Below, piece after piece: positions 47,131 to 60,100 of a DNA stretch of 64,000 nucleotides. The position numbers and the translations under genes were made by a program. This DNA is from Paramyrothecium sp. XJ0827 (taxonomy: Eukaryota > Ascomycota > Sordariomycetes > Hypocreales > Stachybotryaceae): the NCBI GenBank assembly GCA_020881915.1, contig JAJFPB010000009.1, forward strand, positions 2,046,001 through 2,110,000, written 5' to 3'. Every line of letters starts with the position of its first letter. Positions within the stretch are counted from its first letter, which is position 1. The notes under the pieces are model-generated. The model did no database searches. It saw only the letters and a list, made by a program, of their open reading frames with translations, and had not been told where the DNA came from.

Positions 47131-47847
47131 TCACATTATGACGTGAGGATCGCACGTCTCTGCGAACAGCCGCAGAATCTGCCTCGATACCTCTGCAACC
47201 TCGTCTCTCTCAACCGGCAGGTGATGGCTGGCTTCGGTCATCACCACAGTCGCAAATTCAGGCTGATAATGGTTCCTCACAAGCTTCCGGGACCTCCCCA
47301 GACAAAAGTCCCGGTTACCGTGTATGTGGAGTGTTGGAATGTTGACGTACGCCTTGCCGCTGCCCTTTTCTTTAGCCCTCGCATTCAGCCACAGGGAGAC
47401 CTCGTTTGGAAAGAAGCAGCAGCTCAATGCAGCGAACTGCAACTTTGGCAGCCAGGGAATCGGCCCTTGCTGTTGTTGCCAGAGCAGAAGTAGGAGGGCC
47501 AGTGCACCCTCGGAAAATCCGATTGCGCCCACAATTTCGGCGTCGGGATTTGTTTGGGCATCTTGCCAGACATTCACTGCCTGTATGACCGACTTGTTGA
47601 TCTTCTTGATGCTGTCTTCGATGCTCGTACTATTGCCTGCAAACCAGCCGTAGTAGGGCCCTTGACCCGCGAACATGGGCAGCATACCAGGTCCTGCAGT
47701 GGGAGAGTCTATAGGACCATCCAAGAAGATGAAGTCGAACACATCTCTCAACTGAAAACAAATCTTGGCCATCTGAACATTGAAAATGCTGCGATTGGAG
47801 CCTGTGCCATGAAAGCAAAGAAGGGCTTTGGAGGGTTTTCCCGGCAT
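47131..47847 (-). CDS. FSH-family serine hydrolase, candidate polyketide-releasing thioesterase
   Basis: 238 residues from the ATG at 47847 (MPGKPSKALLCFHGTGSN). The frame is open further upstream to 48189, but the alpha/beta-hydrolase fold begins at this methionine. Markers: CFHGTGSN loop; FIFLDGPIDSPTAGPGMLPMFAGQGPYYGWF, typical of the FSH (DUF341) family; nucleophile GFSEGA (Ser about 112); Asp in HIHGNRDFCLGRS (about 180); His in EASHHLPVE (about 208). All triad residues are present. In lovastatin biosynthesis an enzyme of this family, LovG, releases the product from the PKS LovB. The position 1.3 kb from a trans-ER and near a LovB-like PKS supports the same role here; that is inference. 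No signal peptide in the chosen model. Confidence 0.85.
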   Translation of the reverse strand: MPGKPSKALLCFHGTGSNRSIFNVQMAKICFQLRDVFDFIFLDGPIDSPTAGPGMLPMFAGQGPYYGWFAGNSTSIEDSIKKINKSVIQAVNVWQDAQTNPDAEIVGAIGFSEGALALLLLLWQQQQGPIPWLPKLQFAALSCCFFPNEVSLWLNARAKEKGSGKAYVNIPTLHIHGNRDFCLGRSRKLVRNHYQPEFATVVMTEASHHLPVERDEVAEVSRQILRLFAETCDPHVIM

Positions 47848-49189
47848 CCTAAGCAGCCGATTAGTCCCTCGACCTAATTCACGGCAACGTAGCATGCTAA
47901 CTTTACTGTGTTTGACGCCTTGTAATCTGGACTCTTGGCGACGTTGTAATGGCGGCTTGCTCTTGCAGGTGAGCTGGAGGTTTGTGGGGATGCACAAGTC
48001 TATGCGAACCACGCAGGCATTCCGAAATGGCCTGACTCCGACCTCGCTCAGACATGCACATGCGGAGGCTGCTAAATATTTGGTTACGGACCTCCGAGGG
48101 AAGCTCCGCCGGCAGAAGCGCGTCAAAGCGAAGGCCGTCTCCGTGTCCGAATTGCCGTGTGACCCTTTTGACCCATGCGGCTGCATCATCAGCGTTCGTT
48201 GAACTCAGTGCCCTGCAGAAATGAGGGCAGAAATCTGCAGGTATCGGTGTAATTCCAACGCCACTTCTCTCAGCTACGCAAATGGATCTCGACGCCCTGC
48301 TTTGCTGTGAGCATCTATATGGCCATTGGCTGTATGCACGCGCATCCCCTGCATCTGGCTTCTTGTCACTGCAGGCACAGATGTGACGACTCAGGTCCCT
48401 AATGGGCCTGCGATCCACATCGAGGCTGCCTCGGCGTTGGGAAAGGATCCAGTAGCGTCGGCACTACGGTGCAGTTGAGGCTTGGCTTTCCCCGAGGACA
48501 AACCACTGTAATTTTCGTCCAACCCCTGTCGGCCACATTTGGCCCCCCAACCTCGATCTCAGTGGCAGCATGTAGATCTATCTAAACATTGCTCTACTTC
48601 GAGAGCGTTTTCAGGAGATGACAGACTAGTCGTTTCCGTTTCGGGAAACAAAGGAAAAGAATTCGGCCCTTTCCACTCACACTTTCTTCTGGCTTGTCAA
48701 AGGGTCTTCTCTTCAATTGGGGTCACGCTCGGTGAAATGAAAGCCGAAAAATTGTCGGTAATTCAATTCTGCTACTTGATTGTGAACTCTGCAGTTTTAC
48801 CAGTAGTAAAAGGGCGCCCATACAATCGCTATGCGATCAAGATAGCCTAAGTTGGAACACCAGGATCTACGGAACTTTGGGCATTCCATTGTTCTAAAAG
48901 GACGGAGTAATTCAGTAGAGTTTGTAGATACCAGTAATAATAACCTTGTCTCATTATAGACTAAACAACTGATACTTGGCAAATACTAGAGTAGATTCAA
49001 CTGCAACTATGATTCATGGTTATCCCCTTCTATCCTCGAGTTATCCATGTTTCTAGCCCGGGCTGTCCAAGACTTCGGCTTTTAGACTGCCAACAGATGA
49101 GGAGAAAGTTGATTTAATTTCAGCAAGAGTCTTAATGAGCACTCAATGTTGGAACCTGTACAGCCTCAGTACACGGGCTGCTGTAACAA
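47848..49189. other. intergenic between hydrolase and trans-ER genes
   Basis: Upstream region of the FSH hydrolase and 3' flank of the trans-ER. The open frame extending from the hydrolase to 48189 and the overlapping one to 48418 are rich in Arg/Cys/Ser without domains and are read as non-coding leader. Confidence 0.45.
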
Positions 49190-50418
49190 TCACCCATTTA
49201 CGCGAACGACACATTTCCTCCCTGAGAGTTTACCTTCTCTGACCAGTTCCATGCTTGCGGGCACCTGGGCAAGCCCGCCCTCAACGACATGCACAGGGTG
49301 ATGCCGCAACTTGCCCTCGTCGACCAACTTTTGCGCCAACGCCCACAGCCTTTCACCATAGGCACGAGTCTCTTCATTAGGAGGTCGACCGTATGGTGCA
49401 GGCCAAGTAGAACCATCGCCAAAAATAGAGGGTCCGAGAACCCAATCAATCTTGACGGTAGGGCGTGTGGTGGCATGCTCCGCAGGCGGATCCAAAGACA
49501 CATACCTGCCACCAGCGCGACCTATTGCAGCAAAACAGAGAATCGTTGATTCAACCGTAGTAATGCAATCAAGAGCGTAACGCAGGTTATTCTTTGTATA
49601 AGCCCGCTGTATGTCGCCAAATGGTCAGTAAGTGGAAGCATTCCGTAACGCCATGGGGCAATGGAACACGCGCAGGCTGTCCGGCTTGGGGTTTGCCAAA
49701 CTTACAATTTGAGTCGCGCAATCCGGCTCACGATAGTCAAAGGTCGCTTCGGCGCCATACGTTTTGACTTGCTCCGAGTTGTTCGGAGAACAAGTTGCTA
49801 TGGGTATCAAATTGGCGCTAGATCGGTTAGTCTTGCTCGGTAGTTTCGAGGACAGAGCTCGGCTTACAGCCTCAGCAGTTGCATAGCGATTGTTGCGGTT
49901 GCCGTGCTGCCCCCATAGACGAGGACATATGTAGGCTTTCCCGCAGGAGCGTCTGGAAGAGGCAATCCGAGGAGTTTCAGAGCAAGTCCCGCGGTGCTAA
50001 TGCCGGCACCAAAGGTAGAACCGCCGTCGCTGGTAATGAAGGCGGGTAGTTTCAACCAAATCTTGCCAGCCGGAATGTTGTATTCCCCAAATGAGCCGCA
50101 AAGAGGCCTGTTTGCGTTCATGGCATTTTGAGCTCCGCAAACTCGGTCACCAAGTTGCACATTGGTAGTCTGGGGCCCAAGGGCAACGACAGTGCCAGCA
50201 TAGTCAGTTCCCAACACACCGCCATGCGTTGCAAACTCACCACGCATCTTGGTATCGCTAGGATTAATGGCTACAGCATCTGTCCGTACCAAGAATTGGT
50301 TTCTCTGTAGCTTAGGGAGGGGCACATCGTCTTGCACGGACACTTGATCTCCGACACCCATCACCACCGCCCGATGGAATGCCGGTGGTGTAAGGATCGT
50401 TGCACTAATTGATCCCAT
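49190..50418 (-). CDS. trans-acting enoyl reductase for a highly reducing PKS (LovC type)
   Basis: Three exons: 50418-49868, 49817-49706 and 49606-49190, with introns of 49 nt (GTAAGC...TCTAG) and 99 nt (GTAAGT...ATACAG), giving 359 residues. Zinc-free medium-chain reductase: N-terminal GroES-like domain ([28 protein letters not shown]), Rossmann segment [31 protein letters not shown], then [28 protein letters not shown] and a C-terminal [38 protein letters not shown]. This is the signature of stand-alone enoyl reductases such as LovC that serve PKSs with a dead internal ER. It would reduce selected enoyl intermediates with NADPH. Divergent from the PKS with 695 bp between start codons. Confidence 0.92.
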
Positions 50419-51113
50419 TGTTCACCAGAAAAACACTGTCCGTGGCAGAGAAAGAAGCGAAAGATTGACTGACGTGTGGAAGTATTTTGAGGCAGGCCCG
50501 GCCCTCGGGCTATTTCGACTAGCGAAGCAATGATGTGCGGTATTCGGCATGAATGAAGTAGGAAGCCTGTCGCTATGATTGGCAATCTCTCTGGTTTCAG
50601 CTCTGATGCACGTTCATCAGCCTCAGATGCGGCCAGGGCCCGAGTATTCGAGCGGGTCAGGCTCGAGGATGTAAGATTATCAAATCAAATCAACGTCTGT
50701 GAATAAGCTCATCGGAGAATCCGGATTGAAAACACCGTCAACTTGTTTAAGGGCTTCAGGTGTGAGTCTAGACTCCCTTGACGTCACGCGGCTTCATGCC
50801 GAACGTGCAGCTGCGGGGGGTTTGCCCATCGCCGAGCCGTTACGAGGCGTATGCATGGCGTTGTGGCGTTCATGATATCTCTCCTCTCGACCACAGCCCC
50901 TCGCGACGCGGAACAAGATCCGGAGACCCCAGTCCGTGGGCTCCCGTGCTCCGATACAGGCAGTGATACAGGTAAAGCCTAAATAGCAACTTACTGCACA
51001 TAGTTATCGGAAATATTTCTGAGTACTGCAAAGGGCCACTTTACCTTGACGGAGCATGTCGATGTCTAGTTCCGAGACAGGCAAACAAGCACTGAATTCT
51101 ACTTTTGTTTGCA
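50419..51113. promoter_or_regulatory. bidirectional promoter of the trans-ER and PKS genes
   Basis: 695 bp between divergent start codons. It contains CGG-type half-sites in the arrangements bound by fungal Zn2Cys6 regulators: CGG-N5-CCG at 50713-50723, CGG-N10-CCG at 50921-50936, direct CGG-N4-CGG at 50538-50547, and a near-palindrome CGGAAATATTTCTG at 51008-51021. Triplets like these also occur by chance, so which, if any, are used is unknown. A shared promoter would co-regulate the two enzymes that must act together. Confidence 0.5.
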
Positions 51114-54100
51114 ATGACACAATTAAAATCCCCACGCAATGAGCCAATCGCCATTGTTGGGAGCGGCTGTCGCTTTCCAGGTGGTGCCACGAGCCCTTCC
51201 AAGCTTTGGGAACTGCTGAAGGCTCCCAGAGATTTGGTCAAGAAGATTCCGTCTGAAAGGTTCAACGTGGATGCGTTTTACCATCCCGATGGGTCTCATC
51301 ATGGCCGCACCAACGCGCAACATGCGTATTTCCTCGACCAGGATCCCTATACCTTTGACCCTGGCTTCTTCAACATACCTCCTAGCGAGGTGGAAACGAT
51401 TGATCCTCAGCAGCGCCTCCTCCTAGAGACTGTGTTTGAAGGCCTTTGTGCCGCCGGCCTCAAGATTGAAGATCTCAGAGGTTCTCCAACAGCCGTGTAT
51501 GTTGGCATGATGCAGCGAGACTTTCTTGATCACCAAAATTACGATCTCGATTCTCTGAACACCTATGCCGCCACCGGCACGTCAGCGTCTATCCTTTCTA
51601 ACAGAGTGTCCTACGTCTTCGACTGGCATGGCCCGAGCATGACACTCGATACAGCCTGCAGTTCGTCACTGGTTGCCGTGCATCACGCGGTCGAGCAACT
51701 ACGGACGGGCTTAAGCCAAGTCGCCGTTGCTGCTGGTACAAACCTAATTTTGGGCCCAATTCCGTTCATTTCGGCAAGTAAGCTGAATATGTTTTCACCC
51801 ACTGGTCGTTCGAGGATGTGGGACGTGGCGGCCGACGGGTACGCCAGAGGAGAGGGTGTTGCGGCCGTCGTGCTCAAGACGCTTAGCCAGGCGGTAGCAG
51901 ACGGTGACACGATAGAGTGCATCATTCGTGAAAGCGGCATCAACCAGGACGGCAAGACTGCGGGCATAACGATGCCCAACCAAGCAGCGCAAGAAGCTCT
52001 GATTCGCCAGGTATATCAGCGAGCAGGTCTTGATCTGAACCGACCCGAGGACCGCTGCCAGTATTTTGAGGCCCACGGCACGGGCACGCCCGCCGGAGAC
52101 CCCAAGGAGGCCCAAGCCATCTCTTCGGCCTTTTTTGGAGACAGAAAGCGCGAGGCGGACGAAGACCCTCTCTACGTCGGGAGCATCAAGACAATTATCG
52201 GCCACACTGAGGGTACGGCTGGCATTGCTGGATTAATCAAGGCGTCACAAGTGATCCAGCATGGTGTTTTACCGCCGAACATGCTGTTCAATGAGCTCAA
52301 CCCCAGGATAGCCCCATTCTATTCCGATCTCAAGGTTGTCACCGAGCAGCGTACTTGGCCCAAACTCAGGTACAATCAGCCACGGCGCGTGAGCGTCAAC
52401 TCTTTTGGATTTGGCGGGACGAACGCCCACGTAATTGTGGAAGCATACGCACCGAACAACTCTAGTGGTCTAGAAGAATCTTCAGTCCCTATTCTTGCGC
52501 CGATTTTGCTTTCCGCCCATTCAGAACCCTCATTGAGGGCTTCAATAGAGGGCTTGAAGCACTTCCTAAACACAAACCCTGACCTGCGGCTACAGAACCT
52601 CGCTTGGACACTGTTGAAGAAGCGCTCGAATCTCCAGTTTCGATATGCAGTCCATGCGGATACCGTGCAAGCTCTCAGCAAAGCCCTTGAGCGAGATGCG
52701 CCTTTAGTACAGGGAAAACAAACAATTGCCGTCAACTCGGACGTCAGAGCGACACCAGATGTCTTGGGCATTTTCACCGGGCAAGGAGCGCAATGGCCAG
52801 CCATGGGAAAAGATCTCCTCATGAGAATTCCGTATGCTCGGAGAATCGTGGAGGAACTTGATGGGTCGTTGCAAGAATTGCCCGAACAGTATCGGCCTTC
52901 CTGGACGCTTGTGGATCAGCTTCTGCTGGAGGGTGAAGAATCGAATGTCCATGATGCCGTCTACTCTCAGCCACTTTGCTGTGCAGTCCAGATCGTACTA
53001 ACAAAGCTGCTCGAGGCTGCAGGCGTACGTTTCAAAGTTGTCCTTGGCCACAGTTCAGGAGAGATTGCCTCCGCATTTGCAGCGGGCTTCGTGTCAGCAT
53101 TTCAAGCCATCCGGATCGCATATCTTCGAGGTTTCGTTTCCCGACATGCAGCCGGTCCAGGAGGTATGGATGGTGCCATGATGGCTGCAGGAGCCTCGTT
53201 TGAGGATGCCACAGAATTGTGTGAGCTCGAGGCGTTCGATGGTAGGATAACTGTTGCCGCGAGCAACGGGCCACAAAGTGTTACTCTCTCTGGAGACAAG
53301 GATGCTATTCTTGAAGCCCAAGAAGTTCTCAATGAAGAGGCGAAATTCAACCGTATCCTCAAAGTCGACAAGGCGTATCATTCACATCACATGAGCCCTT
53401 GCTCTGGCCCATATGTCGCTGCTTTGAAAGCCTGTGGATGCGACTCCTTCACCATGGACGCCAAGCCAGAGGTCACCTGGATCTCATCAGTCTACGAAGG
53501 CAAGGTCATGCAGGTAGAGGACCTGAAAGCTGAGTACTGGTCTGATAACCTTCTTTCCCCAGTTCTTTTCACGTATGCTATTGAGCAGGCAATCGTGAAA
53601 CATTTGCCCCTTGATGTTGCTGTCGAGGTTGGAGCCCACCCGACCCTCAAGAACCCAGCTCTTCAAACTATTGAAAACTGTTTTGGTGGACCCCTCCCAT
53701 ACACGGGATGTATGGATCGGAAGCTGAATGACGTTGCTGCGTTCTCTTCATGTCTCGGCTACATTTGGTCACGATTTGGATCCGAGTCCATTGACGTCGA
53801 CAAACTATACGGCGCAATCTCAAAAGACGTGAACATCAAAGACTTGTCAAAAGAACTTCCTTCTTACACTTGGGACCACTCCAGGGCGTATAGGAAAGAA
53901 TCGAGGACCCTACGCACGTGGCTTGACGCAGAAAAGCCTCATCTTTTGCTGGGAAGGAAGCTTGCCTACAGCAGCGCTTTATCGATCCGTTGGCAGAATT
54001 TTATCAGGCAACGGGACATTGAATGGCTAGACGGCCACTCTTTACAAGGTCAAACAGTGTTCCCCGGTGCTGGGTACGTTGTCATGGCCATGGAGGCGGC

Positions 54101-57100
54101 GGCGAAGCTTGCTGGCGATCGTGAGATCCAACTGCTCGAGGTCTTGGATCTTGAAATCAGGAAAGCTGTGACCTTTGAAGACGAGGATAGCTTGATTGAG
54201 CTGAACCTGAGTCTCGACGTTGATACCTCGCGAACTACCAGCTCTTATGCTGTCTACAACTTTACCATCAACTCTTCCCTTGCCAAAGAAACTAGCCTGA
54301 GCGTATCATCTGCTGGAGTCGTGGCTGTCACATATGGAAACAAGTCGCTTGAGACCCTTCCGCCTTCACAGAACAAGCCGCCTCACTTGAGCAACGTAAG
54401 CATAGACAGGTTCTACAACATGTTGCAGGATATTGGATATGGCTACACTAAGCAGTTTCGCGGAATTACCAACCTCAGTCGGGGTGACAGCAAGGCTTGT
54501 GGCACCATCACCCATCACCGCGTGGAATCTGACCGATGCGACTTGGTCATTCATCCAATCACTCTTGATACGGCTTTCCAAGGCTTGATCGGGGCGTATA
54601 CTGCTCCTGGTGACAGACGCCTGCGATCGATCCTCGTGCCTACCGGCTGTGACCGAATCGCCCTCAACCCTTGCGTCGCGGCTCGGAATTTGGCACCGTC
54701 CTATCCCGTCGAATTTCTCTCCGTCAGCACCACAAACGTTGGCAGCACGGTTTCCGGCGACATTGAGGTGTTCGACCCGGAAGATGACAGTGCTCTTCTT
54801 CATATAGAGGGCATTCGGTTCAAACCGTTTTCTCCGCCCACGGCTGAGGACGACCACCAAATGTTCTCGAAATGGAGCTGGGGTCAAATAGACTCGGACA
54901 AGCTCATTGATGACAGTCTATATCATGCGACCGAGGCAGATAAGAAGGTCGTTGCAGCTATCGAGCGGATAACTTACTGGTTTGTCAAGTCGCTGCTCAG
55001 GAAAATCACCCCCGAAGACCGTGAAAATGGGGCTTTCCATTTCAAAAAGCAAATCCAATGGTATGAGCATGTTGTTGCCGAGGCCGCAGCGGGCCGCAAC
55101 GCGTGGTACGAAGCGGACTGGGAAGGCGATTCTCGTGCCGATATTGAATCACTTGTTCAACAGTAAGCTTCCCTAGATTCCCTCTGATTTTGAACATGTC
55201 ATCTAAGGTCTAATAAGGAATTCCTTCCATCCGTTTGTGCGCCTCATGGACAGAGTTGGTAAAGGTTCTTTAGACGCGTTCCGCAACGACGAAAGCGCGT
55301 TTGACCTCATGGATCATGATGGCTTGCTCACCGAGTTCTACGGTAGCATCTTGAGCTACGGTCATTCTTACAAGTACTTCCGAAGAATGCTAGAGCAGTT
55401 CAACCATCGCTATCAGAACTTGGATGTTCTTGAGATTGGCAAGTACCTCCCCTTTGCCACATCAAGATGTGCTTCTGACTTGGAAAAGGTGCCGGTACTG
55501 GAGGCGCCACGCGTTACTTCTTGAACCCTGAGCCTATTTCTTTCAATAGCTATACCTTTACAGATATTTCCACGGCGTTCTTTGAGCAAGCCGCCGCGGA
55601 ATTCGGTGATTACTCTGACAAGATGGATTTCCGCGCACTCGACGTTCGTCGACCACCCAACGAGCAGGATTTCAAGCCCAATTCATATGACTTGATTATT
55701 GCCTCCAATGTGCTCCATGCGACACCGAGGCTGGAAGAGACCCTGCGCAATGTCCACTATCTTTTGAAGCCTGGGGGCAGACTCATTGTTATTGAAGTGG
55801 CGCACTACGAGCACACGCGCATTGGCTTCATCTTTGGCCTGTTCACTGACTGGTGGAGTGGCCATGACGAAGGGCGCGTCCTAGAGCCCTTCATCTCCTA
55901 TGACAAATGGGATGAGATACTGAGAAAGACTGGATTCTCAGGTATCGATAGTCGCACACTCGATCCAGACAGCAGAATCTTTCCAAACGGTGTATTCATG
56001 ACGCATTCCGTCAACGACATCGTGCAAAAACTTGACTCTCCCTTGGCTGCGCCGGTCAAAGAGGCATACCCTCCCTTATTTGTTGTTGGGGGTTCATCGC
56101 CCAGGACAGTCAGATTGTTGGAAGAACTTCCGAAAATTCTTTCTTCGCGCAAATACGAGAACGTCGCTAGCATTCGGGATGTAGTTGATGCTGATTACGA
56201 GCCGGAATCCACATTTATCGTGCTCTCTGAACTGGACCAGCAAACCTTTGCTAGCCTCGACGATGAGCAACTCGAAGCCCTGCAAACGATCTTCAACACA
56301 GCAAAGCATATTTTGTGGGTGACTGAGGATGCCTGGGTTGCGAATCCACAGCAAGCTATGACGATTGGTTTCCTTCGCACGATCCGCATGGAGTATCCAG
56401 ACGTCCACATACAAGTTCTCAACATAGAAAGTGCTGAACAATTAGAAACCAGCCTTCTACTTGAGACACTCTTGCGCTTGGAGGATGGTTCGGACTGGCA
56501 AGAGAGCGGCATACTGTGGACGCAGGAGCCGGAACTATACTTTTCAGGCGGCAAGATGATCGTGCCACGTCTAAAGCCAGATGTGCAAAAGAATCATCGA
56601 TTAAACTCGGCTCGCCGGCCCATCCTGGTTGATCTAGACCTGAAATCGGAGACTGTGAGCTTGGAGTATGACGGAGGCAAGCCCCTCTTGAAGTATCTGG
56701 AGGATCGGCATATTCCCCAAGACCGCAATGAATCCATGACCAAGATTCAAGTGCAATACGCCCTTCCAAAGGCCCTTCGAATTGGTCATTTCGGATATTT
56801 CTATCTTGTTCAGGGCAGAGTTGCCGACACTGGAAGTAAAGTTGTAGCATTGTCTGAAAGCAATGCTTCCTCGGTCCTAGTGCCTTCCGAGAGGGTTGTT
56901 ACCATCGGGGACCAGGACGAATTGAACACTGCGCCTACCCTTGCAACCATTGCGGCCGAACTCGTCGCACAGGCTCTCTTGGCAGACATGACTTCTGGCT
57001 CTTCAGCCCTCATTTCCGAACCTCCCAGCTTTTATGTAGACGCATTGAGCCAACATGCAGCAGCCGTCGGAATCCAGCTCTATTTCGTATCTACGACTGC

Positions 57101-60100
57101 TGCTCCAGCATCTGATGGTATTCGCTGGATACGGCTACACGAGAAGGAGACGCAGCGCGGTCTGAGCCAGAAACTGCCCCGTCATTTGTCGTTGTTTTGC
57201 AACCTGGGCAGCGATAAGAGTCCAGCCGGTCTTCAAGCCCGGTTGTATAGGTCTCTGCCACCTAGCTGTACAGTCCGGAACACTGAATATTTGTTCCAGG
57301 AGCAAGCAACCAAAGATAATGCGCACGCGTTTGATAATGCTTCGAAGGTCTTGGTGCAGGCCTCCAAGATAGTGCACAAGCCGAGCGACAACAACAGCTT
57401 ACATTTACTCAGAAGCAACGAGATACTGGGGTTGGAAAGTAGTCCTGGCATCGGAGCTGTTGTGGACTGGACCTCGGAGCAAAAAGTCCCTTCATTGATA
57501 CGGTCCCTGGAAACAGGCCAGATCTTTGTGGATAACAAAACCTATCTCTTGGTTGGTCTTGCCGGTGACTTGGGCCGCTCCATCGCTCGGTTCATGGTGG
57601 AATGTGGCGCTCGCAACATTGTCCTCACCAGTCGGTCTCCCAAGATTGATCAGCGCTGGATCGACGAGGTCACCCTTATTGGAGGAAACATCATGGTCCT
57701 TCCCATGTAAGTTCGCCATTCCAATTGCTTTCTTTGCAACCTAGTCATTAACATGGAATAGGGACGTCTCGGATGAGGCCTCAGTCGATGCAGGCCTCGC
57801 TCGTGTGCGTGCTTCGATGCCGCAGATTGCCGGCGTAGCTTTCGGCCCCCTCGTGCTGCAGGACGTCATGTTCAAGAACATGGACCTCTCTATGCTTGAA
57901 ATGGTACTTGCACCCAAGGTGACGGGGTCTCGCCTCTTGGATGAACGTTTGTCGGATCCTGAAAACCCCCTCGACTTCTTTGTCATGTTCTCGTCCTTTG
58001 TCATGGTGTCCGGAAACCCTGGCCAGGCAGCGTATAGCGCTGCAAATGCGTATACACACGCGTTGGCTCAGCAAAGGCGGTCTCGCGGCATGGCCGGGTC
58101 GACGATTGATATCGGCGCCGTTTTTGGCGTTGGATTCATCGCCCGAGCCGGGCGTGAACATGAGTACGATGTTCTCAAATTCCTCTTTGACGAAGTGAAT
58201 GAGTGGGAGCTACATGCTCTATTTGCCGAGGCTGTCGTCTTGGGACGAGACAAGAAAGCCAAGGACGTTGAAGTCGTTACTGGTATGCCGTACATGGACC
58301 CCAGTAACCGCGCACGCATACCGTACTTTGATGACCCGCGGTTCTCATATTTCAAGATGTCGGATCGCAAGGTCAAGATCGAGGACACTACCGGTGTCAC
58401 GCGATCTGTCAAGGACCAGCTGCTCGAGGCGGAGACCATGGATCAGGTTCGAGCCATCGTCACGAGCAATCTGTGCATAAAGATACGCGCAGCCTTGCAA
58501 CTTGCGAGCACCGATGAGCTCAACCTGTCGTCGCCTCTAATTGACCAGGGCGTTGACTCCCTCAGTGCAGTCACAATTGGGTCATGGTTCTCCAAGAATC
58601 TCCACATCGATATCCCTCTATTAAAGATTCTAGGCGGTGCCTCCATTGCCGACTTGGTCGAGGAAGCGGCCGGTCGTATAACCTCCGATCTCATTCCGTT
58701 GGCCTACTCCAGTTCGCCAGACTCACCCCAAGATACAGCGGGCGCTTCACAGACGGTGCCTTCTTCCCCAACAGCTGACGCGTCTGGGCAATCAACACCT
58801 CCTACCGATTACGAATTCGTTTCGACACCCTCGCCTCGGGACGTTGACAATGCAAACGACACTGAACGTCATGCACCGCTGTCCATTGCGCAAGAGCACT
58901 CATGGAAACAACAGCAATTCCCGCTTGATCCCACCACATTCAACAGCACAATTGGCATGTACATGGAAGGTCGTCTCAATCTTGAACGTCTCTCTTGGGC
59001 ATTCAATCAAGTTCTCCAGCGCAATGACGCATTCCGCACGCGTTTTGTCACCGACCCAGACGGTTCGGGTCAACCTGTTCAAGTTGTCATGAAATCACCC
59101 GAAGTTTACTTTGAAGCAATCAAGGTCCCTGACAAGGCTGCCGCTGACCTACACTTCAAAGAACTTGAAGCTTACCGGTATGATTTGGCAAAGGGAGATA
59201 CCTTGAAGATCGTTATCTTCTCATGGTCCCCCGACGCCCACCTCCTAATTCTTGGTTATCACCGTCTTGTCGGCGATGGTTGGACAACGGAACATGTTTT
59301 CGTTGAAGCTGGCAAGCTGTACAGCGGTGCCGCAGTCGACCCGGCCCCTAGCTATGCGGACTTCTCTGTACGTCAGAGAAAGCAGCTTGAATCTGGCACC
59401 TTGAGCAAGGACCTCGATTACTGGAGCGAAACATTCAAAACTCTCCCCCAGAGACTACCGCCACTAGACGTTCCAGAGGCCAAAGCACGTTCAGACCAGG
59501 TCTCCTGGCGTGAACATGAGCTGTCGGCACGGTTGGATCCGATGGTTGTCGTGCGAATCAAGGATCGTAGTCGCAAGCACAAAGTGACGCCTATGCATTA
59601 CTATCTGGCGGCATTCCACGTGCTCTTGGCCCGCCTGAGTTCTAGCCCAGAGGTGGTTATCGGTCTTGCCGATACCAATCGCTCTACCCTCGTCGATCAG
59701 GCCACCATGGGGTACTTTGCAAACTTTCTCCCAATTCGACTAGGATACTCTCCAGATCGAATCTTCAATGAAGTGCTTACGGCCACCAAGGAGCAGATGC
59801 GCAAGGCAACCTTGCATGGTGCCGTGCCATATATGGCCATTCTTGAGCGACTTGGCCTGCCTCTCCCGTCCCGAGATGATCCTAGTTCTCAAGCGCCCCT
59901 CTTTCAAGCCGTTTTCGATTACAAACAGGGCCAAGCGGAAAGTGGGAGCATTGGCGAAGCAAAGATTGTTGCTTCACGCACACCGCGTGCTGGGTCTCCG
60001 TATCACGTAACATTGGAGATAAGTGACGACCCAACCAAAGATCCTTTGATCACATTCAAGTTACAGAACGATCTATACGGCTCAAGGGATTCTGAGGTGG

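Noticed and set aside
47903..48418. 171-codon frame upstream of the FSH hydrolase, considered as an extra exon
   Set aside because: Arg/Ser/Cys-rich without a domain; the hydrolase fold is complete from the ATG at 47847.
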